A stretch of DNA of 64,000 nucleotides from Microbispora sp. ZYX-F-249. Its GTDB lineage: Bacteria; Actinomycetota; Actinomycetes; Streptosporangiales; Streptosporangiaceae. The stretch spans positions 1 through 64,000 of the forward strand of contig NZ_JBDJAW010000033.1 in the NCBI RefSeq assembly GCF_039649665.1. The letters are read 5' to 3'. Positions 1 through 8,043 of this stretch are shown here, one piece after another (within the stretch, counting starts at the first letter, position 1; each line of letters begins with the position of its first letter). Under the pieces are notes generated by a model. It worked only from the letters and a program-made list of their open reading frames with translations, did no database searches and was not told the DNA's origin. The position numbers and the translations under genes were made by a program.

Positions 1-428
1 CGGACGCGGCCGCCCGTCAGTTCACCGGCACCCTGCCGACGGTCACGGTGACCGACACCCGCACGCCGGAGGAGATCCCCGCCGGCGAGTACTGGGCGGT
101 CGTGGGCCAGGCCGGCCGGTTCGTCGCGGCCGACGACCCGGGCAAGACCATCGGCCCGGAGTTCCTGGGCTGGAAGCCGCGTCTGCTGAGCGACTCCTCC
201 ACCGGCGCGGTGTCGGCCGGTGAGCCGGTCTCCAGTGTCATCTCCGACGGCTCCGGAGCCCCCGAGGTGGGTCTGGAGGGCCAGGAGCTGCTGGTCTCGA
301 CCGCCGACTCCGCCGACGAGATCGGCACCTCGCAGGTCAACGCCGATCTGGCCCTGCGCACTCCGGTCGACGTCGCCGCCGGCGAATACCACTCCACCCT
401 GACGCTTTCGCTGTTCAACCAGTCCTGA
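1..428 (+). CDS. WxL-domain-like surface protein, C-terminal fragment
   Basis: The reading frame is open from the first bases of the window and ends at 428, so the start lies outside. The visible ~142 residues are acidic and rich in Gly, Ala, Ser and Thr, with no membrane segment and no LPxTG sorting signal. The end (AGEYHSTLTLSLFNQS) resembles the last strand of WxL cell-surface domains, where a Tyr-x-x-Thr-Leu-Thr pattern closes the protein. WxL proteins bind peptidoglycan non-covalently in Firmicutes, and relatives occur in actinomycetes. The family assignment rests on this short pattern only. A hairpin terminator follows 27 bases downstream. Confidence 0.5.
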   Translation, partial: DAAARQFTGTLPTVTVTDTRTPEEIPAGEYWAVVGQAGRFVAADDPGKTIGPEFLGWKPRLLSDSSTGAVSAGEPVSSVISDGSGAPEVGLEGQELLVSTADSADEIGTSQVNADLALRTPVDVAAGEYHSTLTLSLFNQS

Positions 429-454
429 ACCGGCGGCGGGATCAGAAAGGAAAC

Positions 455-481
455 GGGCCCCCCTTCGCCGAAGGGGTGGCC
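455..481 (+). terminator. hairpin terminator after the surface-protein gene
   Basis: CCCCTTC and GAAGGGG form a stem around a GCC loop, extended past one mismatch by GGGCC/GGCCC arms. It lies 27 bases after the stop, has no strong T tract, and fits the GC-rich terminators of actinomycetes. Confidence 0.6.
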
Positions 482-557
482 CGCCAACCGACTGGAGAGC
501 TTTTCGGGGTGCGACATTTTCGAGGCACGCGTCGTGCTTGTAAAGGGCCTGAATAGA

Positions 558-589
558 AGAACCTGCTTGAGAGGCTAGGAGCAGGTTCT
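558..589. terminator. inverted repeat, probable terminator of the ROK gene
   Basis: AGAACCTGCT and AGCAGGTTCT are a perfect 10-base inverted repeat with a 12-base loop, about 40 bases beyond the stop of the minus-strand ROK gene. Read on the minus strand, the stem is followed by a T-rich stretch (TCTATTC), which suits a terminator for that gene. The two converging genes meet in this 200-base gap. Confidence 0.55.
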
Positions 590-629
590 GCGACGACCGG
601 CGGATAGATATGCCGTGATTCGACAGAAC

Positions 630-1805
630 TTACGCGGAAACTGACCGATCGATGGTCTCGGGAGCCAGGATGCGCTCGATGACCATGACAGCGGCGCCGG
701 TGACGCCCGCCCGGTCACCGAGCTCGCTGGCACGGATGCCGAGACTCTGGGTGGCCAGTGGCAACGAGCGGCCGTAGATCATTTCGCGGACGCCTGCCAG
801 AAGGTGATCGCCCGCTTCGACCAGGTCGCCGCCGATCACGATCAGCGTCGGGTTGAAGAAGTTGACGATCGAGGCGAGCGCGCTGCCGACCTCTCTGCCG
901 CCCTGCCGGACAAGGCGGATGGCCAGGGGATTGCCTTCCCTGGTCAGGCGGACGACGTCCCGGCCATCGGCGACGTCGAGCCCCACGTCGCGGAGGCGGG
1001 CGACCAGAGCCGCGCCGCCGGCCACGGCCTCCAGGCAGCCGACGTAGCCGCAGCGGCATTGCACCTGGTCGATGGTGGGTATGCGAATGTGGCCGATATC
1101 CCCTGCGGCGCCCCGGGCGCCGCGATGCAGCCGGCGTCCGGCGATGATGCCACAGCCGATGCCGGTGCCCGCCTTGACGAAGATCAGATGCTCGACCTCG
1201 GGGCAGACGGCCCAGTGCTCGCCCAGCGTCATGATGTTCACGTCGTTGTCGACGAGCACCGGAGCGCCGAGCCGCTCGCCGAGCCAGTCGGGTACGGGGA
1301 AGCCGTCCCAGCCCGGCATGATCGGAGGGTTGACCGCCGTGCCGCTTTCGTGGTCCACAGGGCCGGGGAGGCCGACGCCGGCTCCGCATACGTCCGACGC
1401 AGTGTGACCGCACTCGGCGAGCAACTCGCGGAAGGTGTCGAGAACCCAGCTCAGCGTCGGCTCGGGTCCGCGGTCGATGGGCAGGTCGGCGGCACGTTCC
1501 GCCAGGACCGCGCCACCGAGGTCGCTGACGGCGATCCTGGCGTGGGTGACGCCGAGGTCGGCGGCGAGCACCACGCGGGCCTCACGGTTGAAGGAGAAGG
1601 CGGTGGCGGGCCTGCCGCCCGACGGAGTCGTCTCCTCGGCGGGCAGGATCAGGCGCTGGTGCAGCAGAGCGTCGATCCGCTGGGACACCGCGCTCCGTGA
1701 CAGACCGGTGAGCTGGACCAGCTCGGCGCGGGTACGCGCCCGCCCGTCGCGCAGGATCGAGAGTAGTGCTCCCGCTCCGGTCCCACCGGGCATGCCCTGA
1801 GCCAC
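630..1805 (-). CDS. ROK-family transcriptional regulator (NagC/XylR type)
   Basis: An N-terminal winged helix (about residues 10-70, with the recognition-helix stretch LTGLSRSAVSQRIDALL) precedes a ROK sugar-kinase-like domain. The ROK signature is visible (AGTGIGCGIIAG ... GAAGDIGHI), as is the zinc-binding CRCGYVGCLE motif. Such proteins bind DNA and are released by a sugar or sugar phosphate. An AGAAGGAG ribosome site ends at 1811, so the GTG at 1805 is the best start (391 aa); the GTG at 1811 would overlap that site. The gene is divergent from a ribose-type ABC operon, which it probably controls. Confidence 0.85.
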   Translation of the reverse strand: MAQGMPGGTGAGALLSILRDGRARTRAELVQLTGLSRSAVSQRIDALLHQRLILPAEETTPSGGRPATAFSFNREARVVLAADLGVTHARIAVSDLGGAVLAERAADLPIDRGPEPTLSWVLDTFRELLAECGHTASDVCGAGVGLPGPVDHESGTAVNPPIMPGWDGFPVPDWLGERLGAPVLVDNDVNIMTLGEHWAVCPEVEHLIFVKAGTGIGCGIIAGRRLHRGARGAAGDIGHIRIPTIDQVQCRCGYVGCLEAVAGGAALVARLRDVGLDVADGRDVVRLTREGNPLAIRLVRQGGREVGSALASIVNFFNPTLIVIGGDLVEAGDHLLAGVREMIYGRSLPLATQSLGIRASELGDRAGVTGAAVMVIERILAPETIDRSVSA

Positions 1806-2111
1806 TGGCACTCCTTCTGCTCGACGTTTCCTTATGTCTTACACTACGCCGCCTTTTGCTTGACCGAAGTCATAAGTCGTGTATACGCTCACGGCGATAT
1901 GTAGCGGCACACCTAAAGTTCCGACAGCAGACCGGGTGCCGGTCGGGAGCGAGTTTATGAATTGTGTCAACGGCGTGCCCGAGCCGAGAATCCAGAGAGC
2001 CCAGCAGTACGGCATTGGCCGGGCACTTACTTACTTCGCCCCTATGGGTGACCGTGCCACGCGAATCCGCGCGGCCTTTCTCTCTTCCGTTCCCGCGGCG
2101 GAGTAGACCCG
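1806..2111. promoter_or_regulatory. divergent regulatory gap between the ROK regulator and sugar ABC operon
   Basis: This 306-base gap is more AT-rich than its surroundings and has no convincing coding frame. Its first part holds an inverted repeat (listed separately). It must contain promoters for both the regulator and the ABC operon. I could not fix either promoter with confidence. Confidence 0.5.
1831..1876. promoter_or_regulatory. candidate ROK operator, inverted repeat CTTATGTCTT/AAGTCATAAG
   Basis: CTTATGTCTT (1831-1840) and AAGTCATAAG (1867-1876) are inverted copies with one mismatch, 26 bases apart, in the gap between the ROK regulator and the sugar operon. The AT-rich arms stand out from the local GC content. 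Their position 26 to 71 bases upstream of the regulator start suits autoregulation and control of the divergent operon. Binding is inferred. Confidence 0.45.
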
Positions 2112-3557
2112 ATGCTGACCATGACGGGCATCGGCAAGAGCTTCTTCGGCGTGCGGGTGTTATCCGGCGTGGACCTCGCGGTCGCGGCGGGCGAGGTCCA
2201 CGCGATCGTGGGGGAGAACGGAGCGGGCAAGTCCACGCTCATGAAGATCCTCGCCGGAGTGCACGCGCACGACGAGGGAACGATCGAGATCGACGGCCGG
2301 CGCGTAGCGTTCGGCCATCCGCTGGACGCCCAGCGCGCCGGCGTGGCGATCATCTACCAGGAGTTCAACCTGCTGCCCGAGCGGACCGTGTCCGAGAACG
2401 TCTTCCTCGGCAGGGAACCGATACGGCGCGGCCTGGTCGACCGGACCGCGATGGACACCGCGACCGCCCGGCTGCTCGCCGAACTGGGTGAGGACTCCTT
2501 CGGCCCCCGACAGCTGGTCAAGCGCCTGTCGGTCGCTCAGCAGCAGGTCGTGGAGATCGTCAAGGCGCTGTCGCTCAATGCCCGGATCGTCGTGATGGAC
2601 GAACCCACCGCCGCGCTCGCCGAGCACGAGGTCGAGCTGCTCTACCGGCTGGTGCGGCGATTGCAGGAGCGAGGCATCGCCGTGCTCTACATCTCTCACC
2701 GGCTGCGCGAGGTGTTCGACCTCAGCGATCACGTGACGGTCATCAAGGACGGCAAGCTGGTCACCACGGTCGCCACCGAGGACGTCACCTCCGAGGATCT
2801 GGTCCGCCTCATGGTCGGGCGCGATCTGAGCGGTTACTTCCCGCCACGCTCCACCTCGATCGGGGAGACGCGGCTCCAGGTCACCGGCGGCGGCAACGAC
2901 CGGCTGCACGACATCGACCTGAAGCTGAACGCGGGAGAGATCGTCGGCGTCGCCGGGCTGCAGGGGTCCGGCCGGTCGGAGCTGGCCAAGGCCCTGTTCG
3001 GCGCCGAGCCGTTCACCCGGGGCGAGATGACGCCGGTGCGCCCGCACTCGGTCCGTGCGGGCATCCGGGCCGGAGTCGGCCTGGTGACCGAGGACCGCAA
3101 GAGCGAGGGCCTGGCCCTGCGCCAGTCGGTGCGCGACAACGCCCTTCTCGTGACCCGCGCGATGGGCCGCGGTGCTCGCCGCAGCGGGGTGCGGGAAATG
3201 CTGGAACGTGTACGGCTCAAGCCGCCCCGGGAGGAGCAGGAGGTTCGCTATCTGTCCGGCGGCAACCAGCAGAAGGTCGTGCTCGCCAAGTGGATGACCG
3301 TCGCACCGAAAGTGCTCCTGTTCGACGAGCCCACCCGTGGGGTCGACGTGGGCGCCAAGGCGGCCATCCACGACCTGATGCGCGAGCTGGCCGAAGACGG
3401 CGTCGCGATCATGATGATCTCCTCCGAGCTGCCCGAGCTGATCGGCATGAGCGACCGCATCGTCGTGCTCCGGGAGGGCCGCATCGTGGGCACCCTTCCC
3501 GCGGGCTCCTCAGAGGAGGCCATCATGAGCCTGGCCGCGGGCGAGGTGTCCCCATGA
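2112..3557 (+). CDS. sugar ABC transporter ATP-binding protein (RbsA/XylG type)
   Basis: At 481 aa with two tandem ATPase domains, this is the usual layout of carbohydrate-uptake CUT2 transporters. Domain 1 has Walker A GENGAGKST near residue 34, signature LSVAQQQ and Walker B VVMDEPTAAL. Domain 2 has a degenerate Walker A (GLQGSGRSEL), signature LSGGNQQK and LLFDEPTRGVD. A weakened second P-loop is normal for RbsA-like proteins. It energises import through the two permeases that follow. The next gene begins within this stop codon (ATGA). The sugar is unknown; the co-transcribed epimerase-like gene hints at a ketose or related polyol. Confidence 0.92.
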   Translation: MLTMTGIGKSFFGVRVLSGVDLAVAAGEVHAIVGENGAGKSTLMKILAGVHAHDEGTIEIDGRRVAFGHPLDAQRAGVAIIYQEFNLLPERTVSENVFLGREPIRRGLVDRTAMDTATARLLAELGEDSFGPRQLVKRLSVAQQQVVEIVKALSLNARIVVMDEPTAALAEHEVELLYRLVRRLQERGIAVLYISHRLREVFDLSDHVTVIKDGKLVTTVATEDVTSEDLVRLMVGRDLSGYFPPRSTSIGETRLQVTGGGNDRLHDIDLKLNAGEIVGVAGLQGSGRSELAKALFGAEPFTRGEMTPVRPHSVRAGIRAGVGLVTEDRKSEGLALRQSVRDNALLVTRAMGRGARRSGVREMLERVRLKPPREEQEVRYLSGGNQQKVVLAKWMTVAPKVLLFDEPTRGVDVGAKAAIHDLMRELAEDGVAIMMISSELPELIGMSDRIVVLREGRIVGTLPAGSSEEAIMSLAAGEVSP

Positions 3558-4552
3558 CCCAAAACGTGCTTGCCGATCGCAGGGCCAGGTTCGCCGCGTT
3601 GGTGAACCCGACGAGTGTCGTCTTCCTGGCACTGGCCGCCGTGATCCTCGTGGGCTGGACGCTGGTCGCCGTGGACGGTGGTCAGTTCCTCACCATGGAG
3701 ACCGTCGTCGGGGTGCAGCAGCGCTCGGCGGCGCTCGGGATCGTCGCGGTAGGGCAGACGCTGGCCATCCTGGCGGGATCCCTCGACCTGTCGGTCGCCT
3801 ATCTGATCAGCCTCACCTCGCTGGTCGCGGCGGTGACCATGGCGGGCCAGGACTCCAACATCGTGCTCGCGGTCGGCGCCGTCGTGGGAGTGAGCGCACT
3901 GGTCGGGCTGGTCAACGGCTTGATGATCAGCAAGTTGCGCGTGCACGCGTTCATCGCCACGCTCGGCATCGCACTGGTCATCAAGGGCATCCTGAGCGAC
4001 CTCTACGACGGCCCGGCCGGCCGGGTGCCGGAGTCCTTCCAGCACCTCGGCTACGACCGGTTGGGCCCCGTGCCCGTCTCGGCGTTGCTCTGGGCCGCGG
4101 TCGCACTCGTCGCCTGGTTCCTGCTCAGACGGACCAAATACGGCTATCGGGTGTACGCCGTCGGGGGTGACATCGAGGTCGCCAGGTTGTCCGGGATCCG
4201 CACCGACCGGGTGATCATCATCACGCACGTGCTGTGCTCGCTCTGCGCCGGCATCGCGGGACTGCTGCTGGCCAGCAGGCTCGGCGCCGGAGCCCCGACC
4301 GTGGGCACCGACGGTGGATACGACCTCGAGTCCATCGCCGCCGTCGTCCTCGGCGGCACCGCGCTGGCCGGGGGGAGAGGCGGAGTCGCGGGCACCGTGG
4401 GCGGCGTGCTGTTGCTCGCCGTCCTGGACAGCGTGTTCAACCAGCTGGAAGTGAACTCCTTCTTCAAGGACGTCGTGCGGGGCGTGGTGATCGTCGTCGC
4501 CGTTGCCGTCTACGCCCGGCGTACGGGCCTGGCCGGAAGGAGGCGGACGTGA
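3554..4552 (+). CDS. sugar ABC transporter permease 1 (RbsC type)
   Basis: A 332-residue, highly hydrophobic inner-membrane protein of the BPD_transp_2 family, with multiple membrane segments and the conserved EAA-like cytoplasmic stretch GGDIEVARLSGIRTDRV. The motif GQTLAILAGSLDLSV is characteristic of RbsC-like permeases. The ATG at 3554 overlaps the ATPase stop by four bases, which decides the start against an upstream in-frame extension. It pairs with the following permease, probably as a heterodimer. Confidence 0.9.
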   Translation: MTQNVLADRRARFAALVNPTSVVFLALAAVILVGWTLVAVDGGQFLTMETVVGVQQRSAALGIVAVGQTLAILAGSLDLSVAYLISLTSLVAAVTMAGQDSNIVLAVGAVVGVSALVGLVNGLMISKLRVHAFIATLGIALVIKGILSDLYDGPAGRVPESFQHLGYDRLGPVPVSALLWAAVALVAWFLLRRTKYGYRVYAVGGDIEVARLSGIRTDRVIIITHVLCSLCAGIAGLLLASRLGAGAPTVGTDGGYDLESIAAVVLGGTALAGGRGGVAGTVGGVLLLAVLDSVFNQLEVNSFFKDVVRGVVIVVAVAVYARRTGLAGRRRT

Positions 4553-5490
4553 AACGCGCGCTGCCGATTCTCGCGGTGCTGGCGGTGCTGCTGGCCGCCA
4601 TCGCGATCGTCAACCCGTTCTTCCTCGAGCCCGCCGGGTTCCTGTCCTTCGTCAGGCGCGCCGCGCCCCTGGTCATCCTCGCCGCAGGGCAGTATCTGGT
4701 GATCGTCTCCGGCGAGTTCGACCTGTCGGTCGGATCGCTGGTCACCGTCGAGGTGGTCGTCGCCGCCCGCTTGATCGACGGGGACGACGCGGCGACCTGG
4801 CCGGTGCTGGCCCTGCTGATCGTTCTCGGCCTGTTCGTCGGCCTGGTCAACGGTGCGGTGACGACCCTCCTCCGCGTGCCGTCGTTCATCACCACGCTCG
4901 GCATGATGCTCGTGCTGTCCGGCGCGGTCTTCCTGTGGACGGGGGGCGCACCGCGCGGCGCGCTCTCCCAAGCCTTCCGCATGTTCGGCAGGCAGACCGG
5001 GTGGGCCGTGATTATCCTCGTGGTCGTCGCCGTCGCGGCCGTGCTGCTGATGCGGGCGAACTTCGGCAGGACACTCATCGCCGTCGGGGACAACGAGCGC
5101 GCGGCCGCCCTGTCCGGCGTACGGGTCACCAGGGTGAGGATCATCGCCTTCGCCCTGTCCGGCGTGTCCGCCGCAGTGGCCGGAATCCTGCTCGGCGGGT
5201 TCGCCGGAGTGTCCGCCCAGGTCGGCCAGGGACTGGAGTTCCAAGCGATCACCGCGGTCGTCCTGGGCGGCGTCGTCCTCGGCGGCGGTCGCGGCACGGT
5301 CGTCGCCGCGATGGCCGGAGCGTTCACCCTGGAGGCCTTGTTCGCCCTGCTCAACCTGTACGGCGTGTCCGGGGCGCTGAAGTTCACTGTGCAGGGCGTC
5401 GTCCTCATCGCGGCCGTAGCGGCCGGAGCCATCCGTCTTCCCTTCCTCGATGCCCTGAAAGTAAAAGGAGACGCCCATGCCGCCTCATAG
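4549..5490 (+). CDS. sugar ABC transporter permease 2 (RbsC type)
   Basis: A 313-residue membrane protein paralogous to the preceding permease, with the same hallmarks (GQYLVIVSGEFDLSVGSLV near the N-terminus and VLGGVVLGGGRGTV near the C-terminus). The GTG at 4549 overlaps the previous stop (GTGA) and is preceded by GGAAGGAGG, fixing the start. Two distinct permeases for one importer are common in this family. The binding-protein gene begins 14 bases before this gene ends. Confidence 0.9.
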   Translation: MKRALPILAVLAVLLAAIAIVNPFFLEPAGFLSFVRRAAPLVILAAGQYLVIVSGEFDLSVGSLVTVEVVVAARLIDGDDAATWPVLALLIVLGLFVGLVNGAVTTLLRVPSFITTLGMMLVLSGAVFLWTGGAPRGALSQAFRMFGRQTGWAVIILVVVAVAAVLLMRANFGRTLIAVGDNERAAALSGVRVTRVRIIAFALSGVSAAVAGILLGGFAGVSAQVGQGLEFQAITAVVLGGVVLGGGRGTVVAAMAGAFTLEALFALLNLYGVSGALKFTVQGVVLIAAVAAGAIRLPFLDALKVKGDAHAAS

Positions 5491-6709
5491 ACCGCTCATC
5501 CTCGCCGTTGCGGCTCTGACGGTGCTCGCCGTCGGCGGCTGCACCAGCGACAAGCCCAGCACCACCACGGCCGCCGACACTGCCGCCGACACGGCGCCGA
5601 CCGCGGCCGATTCGACGGCGCCGGCCTCGGGGACCGGCGAGCAGTCCAAGTTCTTCGTCCAGGCGGACTATGACGCTCAGCTCGCGATGCGCTCGCAGAC
5701 GGCGGAGGGACCGGCGGACAAGCCTTGGGAGCAGGCCATCGCGCCCCAGATGGTGTCCACCGCCGAGTACAAGAAGAAGGATGGACCATACCACCTGTGC
5801 TTCTCCAACGCGGCGGTCGACAACCCCTGGCGGCAGGTCGGCTGGAAGACCATGCAGGCCGAGGTGGCGTTGCACAAGGAGATTTCCGAGTTCACCGCCC
5901 TCGACGCCGAGGGCAAGGACGACAAGCAGATCTCCGACATCGCCGAGCTGCAGGCCAAGGGGTGCGACGCGTTGATCGTCTCGCCCAACACCACGGCGAC
6001 GCTCACTCCGGCGGTCAAGGGCGCCTGCGGGAAGGTCCCGGTCATCGTCTTCGACCGGGGCGTGGAGACCGACTGCCCGGTGACGTTCATCAAGCCGATC
6101 GGCGGCTACGCGTTCGGTGCCGACGCGGCCGAGTTCCTCGTGGAGAAGGTGCCGGCCGGCGGGAAGATCCTGGCGCTGCGCATCAGCCCCGGAGTGGATG
6201 TGCTGGAGACCCGCTGGTCGGCGGCGAAGGTCGCCTTCGACTCCAGCGGCCTCCAGGTCGTCGGTGTGGAGTTCACCGATGGCGACGCGGCCAAGGCCAA
6301 GGGCATCGTCAACGACTACATCCAGCGGCACGGCAAGCTCGACGGCGTCTGGATGGACTCGGGAGCCACATCCGTGGCCGTCGCCGAGGCGTTCGAGGAC
6401 GCCGGCATGCCCGTCCCGCCGATGACCGGTGAAGACCAGCAGGACTTCCTGCGTAAGTGGAAGGACGACGGCCTGACCGCCGTCGCTCCCACGTACCCCA
6501 CCTACCAGTGGCGCACACCGATCATCGCCGCCTTGAAGATCCTCAAGGGTGAGGAGGTGCCGAAGGTGTGGAACCTTCCGCAGCCCAAGATCACATCGGA
6601 GAACCTCGACCGGTACCTGCAGCCGAACATGCCGCCGCTGCACTACGCGCTGTGCGGCTGTGAGGGGATGCCGGGATTCCCCGAGAAGTGGGGCGGTAAG
6701 AAGGGATGA
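5477..6709 (+). CDS. sugar ABC transporter substrate-binding lipoprotein
   Basis: A 410-residue protein with a lipoprotein signal (MPPHRPLILAVAALTVLAVGGC, lipobox VGGC). A low-complexity Thr/Ala/Asp linker separates it from a periplasmic-binding-protein type 1 fold with typical elements (KQISDIAELQAKGCDALIVSP, VIVFDRG). It would be anchored outside the membrane and deliver sugar to the two permeases. A long insert between signal and binding domain makes it larger than typical RbsB (about 300 aa). The next gene starts within its stop codon. Confidence 0.88.
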   Translation: MPPHRPLILAVAALTVLAVGGCTSDKPSTTTAADTAADTAPTAADSTAPASGTGEQSKFFVQADYDAQLAMRSQTAEGPADKPWEQAIAPQMVSTAEYKKKDGPYHLCFSNAAVDNPWRQVGWKTMQAEVALHKEISEFTALDAEGKDDKQISDIAELQAKGCDALIVSPNTTATLTPAVKGACGKVPVIVFDRGVETDCPVTFIKPIGGYAFGADAAEFLVEKVPAGGKILALRISPGVDVLETRWSAAKVAFDSSGLQVVGVEFTDGDAAKAKGIVNDYIQRHGKLDGVWMDSGATSVAVAEAFEDAGMPVPPMTGEDQQDFLRKWKDDGLTAVAPTYPTYQWRTPIIAALKILKGEEVPKVWNLPQPKITSENLDRYLQPNMPPLHYALCGCEGMPGFPEKWGGKKG

Positions 6710-7545
6710 CCGCGTTCCCTCTCGGAGTGAACACCTGGGTGTGGGTGTCGCCGCTGACGGACGGCGACCTCGCGTCCCTGGTGCCCCGGGTCGCGGCCTG
6801 GGGGTTCGACGTGATCGAGCTGCCGGTGGAGCGGCCCGGCGACTGGGATCCTCACAAGGCCGCGGCACTGCTGGCCGAACACGGGCTGAAGGCATCGGTG
6901 GTGCTGGTCATGCCGCCGGGGCGGGAGCTCGTGGCGGCCACGGCCGGGGTCGTCGAGGAGACGCAGGACTACCTGCGGCACTGCGTGGACGTGGCGGTGG
7001 CCGTGGGCTCCCCGGTGATCGGCGGACCCGCCTACGCCTCCGTCGGCAGGACCTGGCGGATGTCGTCCGGCGAGCGCCGGGCGATCTGCACCGAGCTCCG
7101 GAACAACCTGGAACCCGTGGTCGACTACGCCGGCGAGCGCGGTGTGGCGATCGCGGTCGAGCCGCTCAACCGCTACGAGACCAGTGTGCTCAACACCGTT
7201 GAGCAGGCTCTCGACGCATTGCCCGACGGATGCGGCCTGGCGCTCGACGTCTATCACATGAACATCGAGGAGAAGGATCCGGCGCAAGCCGTACGTGCCG
7301 CGGCGGGCCGGATCGCGCATGTGCAGGTCTGCGGAACGGATCGGGGGACACCAGGCGCCGACCGCTTCGACTGGCCCGCCTTCACCGGGGCCCTGCGTGA
7401 AGCGGGCTATGCGGGCCCCCTCGTCATCGAATCCTTCACCGCTCACAACCAGACGATCGCCACCGCGGCCTCCATCTGGCGGCCGCTCGCACCGAGCCAG
7501 GACTCCCTCGCCGTGGACGGTCTGGCCTTCCTCAGGTCGCTGTAG
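6706..7545 (+). CDS. ketose 3-epimerase-like sugar isomerase (TIM barrel)
   Basis: A 279-residue AP-endonuclease-2/xylose-isomerase-like barrel. The metal-site residues expected for tagatose/psicose 3-epimerases are visible: Glu in VEPLNRYE, Asp in LALDVYHMN, His in IAHVQ and Glu in LVIESF. The family interconverts ketoses at C3 or acts on hydroxypyruvate and inositol-pathway compounds, so the exact substrate is open. The start overlaps the lipoprotein stop (ATGA), making it the fifth gene of the sugar operon and suggesting it works on the imported sugar. A strong terminator follows. Confidence 0.8.
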   Translation: MTAFPLGVNTWVWVSPLTDGDLASLVPRVAAWGFDVIELPVERPGDWDPHKAAALLAEHGLKASVVLVMPPGRELVAATAGVVEETQDYLRHCVDVAVAVGSPVIGGPAYASVGRTWRMSSGERRAICTELRNNLEPVVDYAGERGVAIAVEPLNRYETSVLNTVEQALDALPDGCGLALDVYHMNIEEKDPAQAVRAAAGRIAHVQVCGTDRGTPGADRFDWPAFTGALREAGYAGPLVIESFTAHNQTIATAASIWRPLAPSQDSLAVDGLAFLRSL

Positions 7546-7552
7546 CCGGCGG

Positions 7553-7586
7553 CCCGCGGTTCCCCGCCATGGCGGGGAACCGCGGG
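7553..7586 (+). terminator. perfect 34-base palindromic terminator of the sugar operon
   Basis: CCCGCGGTTCCCCGCCA is followed at once by its exact reverse complement, giving a hairpin with no mismatches beginning eight bases after the epimerase stop. A perfect stem this long can act in both directions. Confidence 0.8.
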
Positions 7587-7641
7587 AGCGCCCGGCGAGA
7601 TCACGATCTACAGGTGTGCCGTCAGCAGGCCGTCATGCTGG

Positions 7642-7866
7642 GCCGTCACGCTCGCGGCGCGGGAGTTCGGCCGCCTCGACGCGGTCGTGCTCAACGCCTG
7701 CATCGGCGGCGCCCGCGCTGCGCGCGGCGGGAGGAGGCGCGACAGTCGTCACCGCCTCCGTCGCGGGCTCGCGTGCCGCTGCAGCGGTTCGCCGAGCCCC
7801 GGGAGCAGGCCGAGGCCGTCCGGTTATGGCTGGTCTCCCTCGCGGCGGCCGGCGTAGAGTCCGGGT
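7642..7866 (+). pseudogene. decayed short-chain dehydrogenase (SDR) remnant
   Basis: Three SDR landmarks appear in order but in three different frames. Frame 1 from 7642 reads AVTLAAREFGRLDAVVLNA, the strand before the NAG motif. Frame 2 then gives GGGATVVTASVAGSRA, the catalytic-serine strand. Frame 3 gives PLQRFAEPREQAEAVR, the C-terminal segment seen in most classical SDRs. The distances are far shorter than in an intact ~250-residue enzyme, so internal deletions as well as frameshifts have occurred. No N-terminal Rossmann glycine motif remains. Confidence 0.65.
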
Positions 7867-7941
7867 CGTGCCGACTCGCGGTTGTGATCGACAAAGCTGA
7901 CCACGCTCCATGCCGTCCGCTCTGTCCGACCCGCCGGGATT

Positions 7942-7953
7942 GGAGAGCGCTCT
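7942..7953. promoter_or_regulatory. LacI/CebR-like operator upstream of the GH3 gene
   Basis: GAGAGCGCTCTC is a perfect 12-base palindrome with the central CG of LacI-family operators. It resembles the CebR site of Streptomyces (TGGGAGCGCTCCCA, established knowledge). It lies 90 bases upstream of the GH3 glucosidase start, as expected for cello-oligosaccharide-type control. No CebR gene is in the window. Confidence 0.6.
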
Positions 7954-8043
7954 CTTGACCGATGGGCCGTACGGGGTGACGATCTGCGCAACACGCCCGT
8001 ACCACCCGAACTGGTCCTCGTGGCCCATCGAGAACGGACGTTC

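Noticed and set aside
7569-7958. Single intact small gene in the gap before GH3
   Set aside because: The SDR-like segments lie in three frames, so no one frame encodes a whole protein.
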